6,198 nt of DNA from CAZWUZ01 sp964637655 [NCBI: uncultured bacterium] (lineage in GTDB: Bacteria > DAOPZR01): positions 1 through 6,198 of the forward strand of contig CAZWUZ010000232.1 of assembly GCA_964637655.1 (NCBI GenBank), given 5' to 3'. Positions 1 through 5,239 of this stretch are shown here, in pieces; positions within the stretch are counted from its first letter, which is position 1; each line of letters begins with the position of its first letter. The notes below the pieces were generated by a model. That model was not told the DNA's origin and ran no database searches. It saw nothing but the letters and a program-made list of their open reading frames with translations. A program made the position numbers and the translations under genes.

Positions 1-1312
1 CAAAACCTCTATCACCCTCGGCCTCTGCCGGGCACTGGCGCGCGCGGGCGTGACGGTACAGTCGTTCAAGGCGGGGCCTGACTACCTCGACCCGACCTGG
101 CTGTCACGCGCGGCAGCAGCGCAATGCTGCAATCTCGACACCTGGATGAGCGGCATCCCCTACGTGCGCGCGCTCTGCGCGCGGCTGGCGCCGGCGCGCG
201 GAGTGACCCTCATCGAAGGGGTGATGGGGATGTACGACGGTGCTGATGCGGCGAGCGACGCGGGGAGCACGGCGGAACTGGCGCGCGTGCTAAACGCACC
301 CGTCATCCTCGTCGTCGATGCGCGCGGCGCGGCCCGCAGCGTGGCGGCGACGGTGCGCGGCTTCCGCGATTTCGGTGATGCGAACATCGTCGGGGTCATC
401 GCCAACCGCTGCGGTTCGGAGAAACATGTGCAGATGCTGCAACAGGCGCTGGCGTCGGCGAATCTGCCGCCGCTGGTCGGGGCGATACCCGACGGGGCAT
501 GGGGCGAACTGCCGTCGCGCCATCTCGGGCTGCTGCGCGCTGACGAGCGGGTGAGCGAACAAACCATCACGGCGCTGGCGGATGCCTGCGCACAGCACAT
601 CGACCTGAAGGCACTGCGCTACCTCGCGCGGCAGGCAGCGCAGCTGCCGGTACCGTCGCGCGAAACAAAGCGGAAAACACGCTGCCGCATCGCGGTGGCC
701 TATGATGCGGCCTTCCATTTCTACTACGCGGACAATCTTGCCCTGCTGGCGCGGCGCGGTGCGGAACTGGTCTACTTTTCGCCGCTGCGCGATAGGGCGC
801 TGCCGCGCGACTGTGGCGCGGTCATCATCGGCGGCGGGTATCCCGAGGCGCACGCGGTGCAGTTGTCGCGCAACCGGGCGCTCATCCGCGCCCTGCGGGC
901 GTTTGCCGCACGCGGCGGGGTCATCTACGGCGAATGCGGTGGCATGATGTATCTCGGTGAGGCGCTCATCGACGCGGCGGGAAAAAAGCATGCGATGGCG
1001 GGCGTCATCCCGGTGACGACGCGCATGCGCCCGCGGCTGCAGGCACTCGGCTACGTGCAGGCGACGACATTGCAGCCGACACTCTTCGGGCCGGCAGGGA
1101 CGGAATTGCGCGGTCATGAATTCAGGTACTCGGAAGTCGCTGCCGAGCGCGGCGACTGGGAACCCGCCTTCGCGGTGAGTGACGCGCGCGGAGAACAGGA
1201 GACGGTTGCCGGCTACGTTCGCGGCAGCGTGACCGCCAGCTACCTGCACCTGCATTTTGCCGCACATCCGGACCTCGCCGACCGTATTATCGCGGCTGCG
1301 AAAAAGCGCTGA
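1..1312 (+). CDS. cbiA: Cobyrinate a,c-diamide synthase (CbiA/CobB), 5' end cut by window edge
   Basis: ATP- and glutamine-dependent amidation of the a and c side chains of (hydrogeno)cobyrinate in cobalamin synthesis; cytoplasmic. The frame is open from base 2, where the first codons read KTSITLGLCRALARAG, the tail of the P-loop (GKTS). Only about 15-20 residues of a typical CbiA are therefore missing, and the GTG at 50 is internal. Next come FKAGPDYLDPTWL (substrate/ATP region) and EGVMGMYDGAD, typical of the amidoligase domain. The C-terminal half is a class-I glutamine amidotransferase domain: GGGYPE near 830-850, the nucleophile Cys in GECGG (codon at 935), GHEFRYS, and YLHLHFAAHP with the triad His near the end. 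It stops at TGA 1310-1312, overlapping the next ATG (TGATG), so coupled translation is likely. The aerobic (CobB) and anaerobic (CbiA) versions cannot be told apart from one protein. Family assignment is secure. Confidence 0.95.
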   Translation, partial: KTSITLGLCRALARAGVTVQSFKAGPDYLDPTWLSRAAAAQCCNLDTWMSGIPYVRALCARLAPARGVTLIEGVMGMYDGADAASDAGSTAELARVLNAPVILVVDARGAARSVAATVRGFRDFGDANIVGVIANRCGSEKHVQMLQQALASANLPPLVGAIPDGAWGELPSRHLGLLRADERVSEQTITALADACAQHIDLKALRYLARQAAQLPVPSRETKRKTRCRIAVAYDAAFHFYYADNLALLARRGAELVYFSPLRDRALPRDCGAVIIGGGYPEAHAVQLSRNRALIRALRAFAARGGVIYGECGGMMYLGEALIDAAGKKHAMAGVIPVTTRMRPRLQALGYVQATTLQPTLFGPAGTELRGHEFRYSEVAAERGDWEPAFAVSDARGEQETVAGYVRGSVTASYLHLHFAAHPDLADRIIAAAKKR

Positions 1313-2349
1313 TGCTCGATATACGCACGTTGCTGGCGGCCAACGCCGTCCTGCTGGCGGTCTTTTCCGTCATCTACCTGATCCTGCCGCGGCAGCTGAA
1401 TGTGCGCGGCGTCATCACCGAATTGCGGCGTCTCGTGCTCTTCCTGCTGGCCGGCATGGTGCTGCTGGCGCTGGCGGCGCCGGCGTATTGCGCGGCGGGG
1501 AGCAGCGCCGCGGCGTACCTGCGCACGGGGCAGGGGGCGCGCCCGATGGGACTGGGCGGGGCCTATGTCGCCCTCGCGGAGGGGAGCCACGGGATGTACT
1601 GGAATCCCGGAGGGCTGGGTGTCGCGCGGCAGGCGGATGCGCTCTTCATGTACAACAGCAGTTTTGCGGACATCAACAACCAGTTCATCGCCTTTGCCTA
1701 TCCCCTGCAGCAGGGGACCATCGGCGGGGCGGTGACGTATGTCGATTACGGCAACATGGACCGGTACATGCTGACGGGGGCGACGACCTACAGCGCGCAG
1801 GGGAGTTTCGGCGCCAGCGATATGGCCATCGCGGTCGGCTACGGCAACCGGCTGCAGAACAGCGTTGGGGTCGGCATCTCGCTGAAGTACCTGCGCAGCA
1901 GCATCGAGAGCGAGGACGCCAGCGCGTTCGCCTGTGACCTCGGCCTGCTCTATCAGGAGGAGAACAGCCCGTGGCGCGTGGGGCTGGCGCTGACCAACCT
2001 CGGGACGAAAATGAAGTACATCAGCAAAAAGGACAACCTGCCGCTCGATATCCGCGGCGGCTTCGCCTATACGCTGGCGGGGATGATCCCGGGAGCGCTG
2101 ACGCTGGCATGCGACGTGCATAAGCCGGTGGACAACGATGCCGGGGTGAATGTCGGCCTCGAGTATGCCCCGGTGCAGCAGTTCGCGCTGCGGGTGGGCT
2201 ACGACTCGCTGCAGGATGCGGGGAACGGGCTGACCGCGGGCGCTGGCTTCGCGGTGGAGCAGTTTGCGCTGGATTATGCGTGGGTTGACGGCGGCAAGCT
2301 CGACGACGCGCACCGGGTATCGGTGAATTTCAAGTTCGGCGGGCAGTAG
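1312..2349 (+). CDS. PorV/PorQ-family outer-membrane beta-barrel protein with an unusual N-terminal extension
   Basis: 345 residues from the ATG at 1312. After a signal peptide (about residues 39-60, RRLVLFLLAG... ending APAYCA) comes the family signature ARPMGLGGAYVALAEG...MYWNPGGLG (about 76-103). Alternating amphipathic strands with many Gly/Tyr follow, ending in a strand and terminal aromatic (VNFKFGGQ), as expected for an outer-membrane barrel of the PorV/PorQ (UPF0164, FadL-like) group. In Bacteroidota PorV belongs to type IX secretion, but no other T9SS gene is visible, so no specific role is claimed. The first about 26 residues form a separate hydrophobic helix (LLAANAVLLAVFSVIYLILP) not expected in this family. 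GTG 1402 or TTG 1423 would give an ordinary secreted precursor, but neither has a clear ribosome-binding site, while ATG 1312 overlaps the cbiA stop. The last 90 codons recur twice downstream. Confidence 0.8.
   Translation: MLDIRTLLAANAVLLAVFSVIYLILPRQLNVRGVITELRRLVLFLLAGMVLLALAAPAYCAAGSSAAAYLRTGQGARPMGLGGAYVALAEGSHGMYWNPGGLGVARQADALFMYNSSFADINNQFIAFAYPLQQGTIGGAVTYVDYGNMDRYMLTGATTYSAQGSFGASDMAIAVGYGNRLQNSVGVGISLKYLRSSIESEDASAFACDLGLLYQEENSPWRVGLALTNLGTKMKYISKKDNLPLDIRGGFAYTLAGMIPGALTLACDVHKPVDNDAGVNVGLEYAPVQQFALRVGYDSLQDAGNGLTAGAGFAVEQFALDYAWVDGGKLDDAHRVSVNFKFGGQ
2080..2349 (+). repeat. porV 3'-end repeat, copy 1 (inside the full gene)
   Basis: Reference copy of a directly repeated segment. 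It aligns without gaps to 4232-4501 (270 bases), and its last 171 bases (2179-2349) align without gaps to 3259-3429. Hand comparison with copy 3 gives about 9 differences in the first 42 bases, 1 in the next 122 (2122-2243), and about 23 in the final 106. All three copies end at the same stop-codon position. Confidence 0.9.
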
Positions 2350-2569
2350 TCACAGACGCATCTTTGCGGTTGATTCAGTGTGTTTGGCGATATTCTTTGA
2401 CGCTGCTGTGTGGGCGGATAATTGTTGTAGTAAAAGCTGAGGAAGTTTAGCCTGCAAGTTGCTATAATTGGCGGCGGCCATCCGGATTATATAAAATCAC
2501 TTGATTCCCATGAAATTGCTGCCCGGTTGTGGTATAATGCCTGGTAAGATGGAGTAATGGAGGTGGGCT
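2350..2569 (+). promoter_or_regulatory. Intergenic region with two extended -10 promoter candidates ahead of TA module 1
   Basis: No gene is seen in these 220 bases, which are much more AT-rich than the neighbours. TATAAT occurs exactly at 2533-2538, preceded by TGG (extended -10), 31 bases before the antitoxin ATG. A second TATAAT at 2463-2468 is preceded by TGC, also an extended -10. Neither has a convincing -35 at 16-18 bases. TTATATAA at 2487-2494 is a short palindrome that could be part of an operator, but nothing proves it. No Rho-independent terminator for porV was recognised. Confidence 0.55.
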
Positions 2570-2809
2570 ATGGGAAGAAGTACGGTGCAATGGACGGTAA
2601 GTTTACCGCCGTCGTTGTCCAAAAAGGCGCTCGCGGCGGCAAAAAACGAAGATCGGACAAAATCTGAATTTGTGCGCGAATCCATCCGGCAGTATCTGGA
2701 GCGACGGGCGCTGGAGGGTGTGCGCAACCGTTTGAGTCGGCGGTTCGCGGCAATGGGTATCCGGACGGAAGCAGACGTTGAACGGATGATTGATGAAGGC
2801 CGTCAGTAA
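2570..2809 (+). CDS. Ribbon-helix-helix (CopG/MetJ-Arc type) antitoxin of TA module 1
   Basis: 79 residues. The N-terminal strand VQWTVSLPPSL followed by helix KKALAAAKNEDRT and the second helix KSEFVRESIRQYLERR is the standard RHH DNA-binding fold of small antitoxins, which dimerise, bind the operon operator and neutralise the toxin through the C-terminal tail. ATG 2570 has a strong Shine-Dalgarno, GGAGG at 2559-2563, and an extended -10 TATAAT at 2533-2538. The toxin gene begins inside its 3' end (17-base overlap), so translational coupling is expected. Autoregulation by antitoxin and toxin-antitoxin complex is the family norm and is inferred here. Codon use is visibly lower in GC than cbiA, consistent with horizontal acquisition. 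An RHH protein paired with a PIN toxin is a common arrangement. Confidence 0.85.
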   Translation: MGRSTVQWTVSLPPSLSKKALAAAKNEDRTKSEFVRESIRQYLERRALEGVRNRLSRRFAAMGIRTEADVERMIDEGRQ

Positions 2810-3221
2810 TAAACCGGTTGTTGTTTTCGACACGAATGTCCTGGTTTCCATGCTGGGTTTTCGCGGTCGCTTGATGGATGCGCTCCTGGCCCTGGTTGAT
2901 GCGGGGATGGTGCAACCGTGCATATCCGAATTCATTATTGGTGAATTGGTGCGGAACCTGGCGGGTAAAGCGAAAATGTCCGAGGAAGATATTCATACTT
3001 CTGTCGGCTACCTTCGCGCCCGCTTCCGTTTGTTTGAATCTTCCGAACGGGTGACGAAAGTTGTAAATTGTGAAGCGGACAATCGCATACTTGAATGCGC
3101 GCTCGCGGCCGACGCTGAATTTCTGGTTACCGGCAACTTCAAACATTTGCGGCCGATTGGCGATTATTGCGGAATCCGTATCGTGACCCCGCGAGAATTT
3201 ATGGATATTTTCACCGCTTGA
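2793..3221 (+). CDS. PIN-domain toxin of TA module 1 (COG1569-like putative toxin family)
   Basis: 142 residues from ATG 2793; a TTG directly before it (2790) is a less likely start. PIN domains are Mg2+/Mn2+-dependent ribonucleases; the VapC-type toxins cut tRNA or rRNA. Acidic-site positions: Asp13 in VVFDTNVLVS, Glu51 in IIGEL, Asp96 in CEADNRILECALAA, then Asn115 in LVTGNFKHL, where many VapCs have Asp. The ADNRILECALAADAEFLVTGN block and the PREFMDIF ending resemble the 'putative toxin component, PIN family' group more than classical VapC, and TGN is common there. It overlaps the antitoxin by 17 bases and lacks a strong ribosome-binding site of its own, so coupling is likely. The TGA at 3219-3221 is immediately followed by porV-like sequence. 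The gene looks intact. Confidence 0.85.
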   Translation: MKAVSNKPVVVFDTNVLVSMLGFRGRLMDALLALVDAGMVQPCISEFIIGELVRNLAGKAKMSEEDIHTSVGYLRARFRLFESSERVTKVVNCEADNRILECALAADAEFLVTGNFKHLRPIGDYCGIRIVTPREFMDIFTA

Positions 3222-3429
3222 GTGTCGGTGTGGTGTATGCGGCAGAGGCGGTGCGGATCAGGTTGCGCTGCGGGTGGGCTACGACTCGCTGCAGGATGCT
3301 GGGAACGGGCTGACCGCGGGCGCGGGCTTCGGCGTCGAGCAGTTCCGCGTCGATTATGCCTAGGTCGACGGCGGGCACCTCGACGACGCCCACCGGGTAT
3401 CCCTGAACTTCAAGTTCGGCGGCCAGTAA
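3222..3429 (+). pseudogene. porV 3'-end remnant, copy 2, with in-frame TAG
   Basis: From 3259 the sequence aligns without gaps to the last 171 bases of porV (2179-2349) and reads VALRVGYDSLQDAGNGLTAGAG, then GFGVEQFRVDYA, TAG, VDGGHLDDAHRVSLNFKFGGQ and TAA at 3427-3429. The TAG at 3361-3363 replaces a Trp codon (TGG) present in both other copies. Similarity probably extends back to 3222: in another frame the bases read VGVVYAAEAV, matching VGLEYA of copy 1. About 11 extra bases near 3249-3259 would then shift the frame. No start codon, signal peptide or 5' part remains, so no functional protein is expected. The remnant begins right at the stop codon of the PIN toxin. Confidence 0.8.
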
Positions 3430-3449
3430 CAAACATAAAAAACGCGTAC

Positions 3450-3479
3450 TTGACGGCAAAGAATATGGTGCAGTATAAT
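3450..3479 (+). promoter_or_regulatory. Sigma-70-type promoter for TA module 2
   Basis: TTGACG at 3450-3455 and TATAAT at 3474-3479 are separated by 18 bases, a near-consensus housekeeping promoter about 60 bases upstream of the AbrB-type antitoxin start. It lies in AT-rich sequence just after copy 2 of the porV repeat, so the module is expected to be expressed on its own. Confidence 0.7.
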
Positions 3480-3537
3480 AACGGCGTGTTTTTGCTGTGA
3501 CTAAGTGGCGAATTACCTCGGGTAGGGGAGGGCGAAT

Positions 3538-3765
3538 ATGCAGAGCACCATTGTCACACGGGGACAGACCGCAATACCAGCGCAAATTATGCGTCGGTAT
3601 GGCATTAAGACACGGATGCGTCTTGAATGGATTGATGACGGCACAACGATTACTGTGAAACCTTGCGAACCTGAACCGCTAAAGGCATTGCGCGGCCGGT
3701 TCCGTGGAAGCAAACTGATGCGCGCACTGCGTGTGTCCCGGGCCGGGGAACGGGCGCGTGGTTGA
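3538..3765 (+). CDS. SpoVT/AbrB swapped-hairpin antitoxin of TA module 2 (VapB-like)
   Basis: 75 residues. The first 42 residues, STIVTRGQTAIPAQIMRRYGI followed by KTRMRLEWIDDGTTITVKP, match the SpoVT/AbrB DNA-binding pattern (T.S.KGQ..IP..IR...GI..G..L.W), normally a swapped-hairpin dimer. The rest (about 43-75) is a basic tail that would contact the toxin. The ATG at 3538 has a very strong Shine-Dalgarno, GGGGAGGG at 3525-3532, five bases upstream, and a promoter at 3450-3479. The toxin start lies inside its last codons. Roles are as in other AbrB-fold VapB proteins: operon repressor and toxin inhibitor (inferred). It uses a different DNA-binding fold from the antitoxins of the other two modules. 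Confidence 0.85.
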   Translation: MQSTIVTRGQTAIPAQIMRRYGIKTRMRLEWIDDGTTITVKPCEPEPLKALRGRFRGSKLMRALRVSRAGERARG

Positions 3766-4183
3766 GCGTTACCTGCTTGACACCTCGGCGTTGGTTGCTT
3801 TGTTGCTTGATGAACCTGGCGCGTCGACGGTGCAGGATTTGCTCAGAGCGGCGGGAAAAGCGGAAGCGTCGGTCAGTAGCGCTTCGGCTACCGTAACCGT
3901 CCTGTGCTATTTGCTGTGGCAGAGAGAGGGGGAAAGCGCGGCGAAGGCCGTAATGATTGATGTGCGCGCGCTTCCCGTGAAGGTTATTGACACCCACGAG
4001 CGCCTGGCATTGAGGGCGGCACGGTTGAAAGCGTTGTACCGGGTGTCATTTGCCGATGCGGTTATTGCGGCGACGGCGATGGAATGTGATGCAATACTTG
4101 TGCATAAAGACCCCGAATACTCTGAACTGATAAATGAGGTGCGGCAATTGGTTCTGCCGTTGAAAAAATCGTCTAAAAAATGA
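3758..4183 (+). CDS. PIN-domain VapC-type toxin of TA module 2, expected catalytic Glu replaced
   Basis: About 141 residues from GTG 3758, which overlaps the antitoxin stop by 8 bases and puts the first catalytic Asp at residue 8 (RYLLDTSALVALLLDEPGA), as is usual for VapC. A further in-frame GTG at 3731 would add nine unsupported residues. PIN ribonuclease motifs present: Asp8, Asp100 in SFADAVIAATA, and Asp118 in LVHKDPEY. The second motif, normally Glu in a pattern like NLxEVxY.LW, reads ATVTVLCYLLW here, so the acidic residue is Thr47. The protein may thus be weak or inactive as a nuclease, or Glu57 or Glu59 might stand in. Partner and spacing fit a VapBC operon. The reading frame is otherwise full length, ending in KKSSKK. 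Confidence 0.82.
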   Translation: MVERYLLDTSALVALLLDEPGASTVQDLLRAAGKAEASVSSASATVTVLCYLLWQREGESAAKAVMIDVRALPVKVIDTHERLALRAARLKALYRVSFADAVIAATAMECDAILVHKDPEYSELINEVRQLVLPLKKSSKK

Positions 4184-4231
4184 ATCTTTAACGCTCCATC
4201 CGGCGGTGGCGCGTAGACGTTCAGTAAAATG

Positions 4232-4501
4232 GGATTTATCCCCGGCGCGCTGCTGCTGGCCTGCGACGTGCACAAGCCGGTGGACAACGATGCCGGGGTG
4301 AATGTCGGCCTCGAGTATGCCCCGGTGCAGCAGTTCGCGCTGCGCGTGGGCTACGACTCGCTGCAGGATGCGGGGAACGGGCTGACCGCGGGCGCGGGTT
4401 TCGGCGTCGAGCAGTTTCGCGTCGATTATGCTTGGGTCGACGGCGGGCACCTCGACGACGCGCACCGGGTATCCCTCAACTTCAGGTTCGGCGCGGAATA
4501 G
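4232..4501 (+). pseudogene. porV 3'-end remnant, copy 3
   Basis: Ninety codons align without gaps to the last 90 of porV (2080-2349): GFIPGALLLACDVHKPVDND through VSLNFRFGAE and TAG at 4499-4501. Although open from ATG 4229, it has no ribosome-binding site, signal peptide or N-terminal barrel strands, so it is read as a decayed fragment. Bases 4274-4395 differ from copy 1 at only one position, while the last 106 bases differ at about 23. The C-terminal part (GFGVEQFRVDYAWVDGGHL) is shared with copy 2 rather than copy 1. Weak similarity to the upstream part of copy 1 may continue back to about 4196. Its stop abuts the stop of the convergent VapC at 4502. Confidence 0.8.
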
Positions 4502-4900
4502 CTACTTCTTGCGGTAGGGCGGTTTGAGGTTATTGAACATCGGGTAGTGGCGTGTATTGAGGGTGATCAGTTCGGCTCCGGCAGATTGAGCGGTAGCTGC
4601 GATGATGCAGTCAGCCAGACCGACACCATGCGATTTGGCAAAGTCACGCTGCCAGAGCCCGCCCGTTCTGGCAATTTCGGCAGTGAGGGGGAGGAGGCGG
4701 AACGAGGCGAGAAAATCATCGAGTATCGCCAGTTCGGCGTCATCCCTGATGCCGGCGTAGAGTTCTGCAGCGACCATTGCCGGCAGCAGGATGGATTCCT
4801 GATGCCGGGTGATGAAATCGACCGCTGCTCGGCGCCCGCGCAGAAAATCAATCAGGACATCGGTATCGACCAGCAGCTGGCGCTGCACCGCATCAGCCAC
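4502..4900 (-). CDS. vapC: VapC toxin of TA module 3 (PIN ribonuclease)
   Basis: 132 residues from GTG 4900; an in-frame GTG at 4888 (MQRQLLVDTDVLIDF) is an alternative start. PIN motifs: Asp12 in LLVDTDVLIDFLRG, Glu46 in MVAAELYAGI, Asp97 in GLADCIIAATA, and Asn115 in TLNTRHYPMF. In this VapC subgroup the last position often reads LNxRHFPM, so the Asn is normal. VapC toxins are Mg2+-dependent endoribonucleases that arrest translation when freed from VapB. The gene overlaps the upstream vapB stop by 8 bases (4893-4900), the usual operon order antitoxin-toxin. It is convergent with the porV copy 3 remnant: the two stop codons are directly adjacent (TAG then CTA, 4499-4504). Motif content suggests an intact toxin. 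Confidence 0.9.
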   Translation of the reverse strand: MADAVQRQLLVDTDVLIDFLRGRRAAVDFITRHQESILLPAMVAAELYAGIRDDAELAILDDFLASFRLLPLTAEIARTGGLWQRDFAKSHGVGLADCIIAATAQSAGAELITLNTRHYPMFNNLKPPYRKK

Positions 4901-5126
4901 GGTGCCACGAGGCGCGCAACGAACGTGCCGAGGGAAGATCAGTACGCTTCTTCCACATACCGGCGGCCCGGGCTAATGCCTGGCGGCGGCAGACGGCAGC
5001 TGATTGAGACAAAAAACGGTCGAGGGCCTCACGTATCAGGTCGCTGTATTTTCTGCCACTGGCAAGTGACAGGGCTGCCAGACCGTCCCGTTCACGCCGG
5101 GTGAGATAAATCTGCGTTCGCACCAT
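4893..5126 (-). CDS. vapB: VapB-type RHH antitoxin of TA module 3
   Basis: 77 residues from ATG 5126, chosen because GGAGGG (complement of 5132-5137) sits five bases upstream; the GTG at 5132 would lie on that Shine-Dalgarno itself. MVRTQIYLTRRERDGLAALSL is the RHH strand plus first helix and GRKYSDLIREALDRFLSQ the second. The C-terminal tail AAGMWKKRTDLPSARSLRASW matches the AAGIW..R.DLP...LR..W pattern typical of RHH antitoxins partnering VapC. It should repress its own operon and wrap the VapC active site with its tail (family knowledge). A TTGACA-type -35 lies upstream. It is read in the same direction as thiD, which ends 113 bases upstream. Confidence 0.9.
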   Translation of the reverse strand: MVRTQIYLTRRERDGLAALSLASGRKYSDLIREALDRFLSQSAAVCRRQALARAAGMWKKRTDLPSARSLRASWHRG

Positions 5127-5137
5127 AGCCACCCTCC

Positions 5138-5181
5138 AACGATGTATACACCACAGTACTACATCACTATACTGCTGTCAA
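5138..5181 (-). promoter_or_regulatory. Promoter/operator candidate for vapBC module 3
   Basis: On the minus strand a perfect TTGACA (complement of 5176-5181) is followed after 17 bases by TACTGT (complement of 5153-5158), a poor -10 matching only three of six. Between and after them two similar words occur, GATGTAGTAC and GGTGTATAC, plus AGTACT and GTATAC palindromes. This is the kind of short repeated half-site that RHH antitoxins bind, so an autoregulatory operator here is plausible but unproven. Confidence 0.5.
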
Positions 5182-5239
5182 GGGCGGAAGTGTCCGTGAC
5201 CGGCATGCGCCCGGGGCACATACTGCCGCTGTCGGTGTG

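Noticed and set aside
290-1267. Long minus-strand open frame opposite cbiA
   Set aside because: Arg/Gln-rich antisense shadow of a well-supported amidotransferase gene.
1240-2313. Long minus-strand open frame (357 codons) opposite porV
   Set aside because: It is antisense to the recognised barrel gene, and its apparent recurrence at 3211-3585 and 4046-4465 merely reflects the porV DNA repeat on the other strand.
2397-2422. TTGACG plus GATAAT as a promoter after porV
   Set aside because: The spacer is only 14 bases, too short for a standard sigma-70 promoter; the TATAAT elements downstream are better candidates.
3222-3500. Open frame of 92 codons after the PIN toxin
   Set aside because: It is the wrong frame of porV copy 2; the Arg/Gly-rich product is typical of a shadow frame in GC-rich DNA, and the true homology is in another frame.
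4229-4501. A stand-alone 90-residue protein gene starting at ATG 4229
   Set aside because: It aligns end to end with the last 90 codons of porV, has no ribosome-binding site, signal peptide or promoter, and is better explained as a gene remnant.
2350-4501. Integron-type cassette array or CRISPR
   Set aside because: The repeats are coding porV sequence of about 170-270 bases, not attC-like hairpins or short palindromic repeats, and no integrase or cas gene is present.
5206-5222. GC-rich near-palindrome downstream of thiD as a terminator
   Set aside because: It has essentially no loop and no T-run on the minus strand, so it does not fit a Rho-independent terminator.
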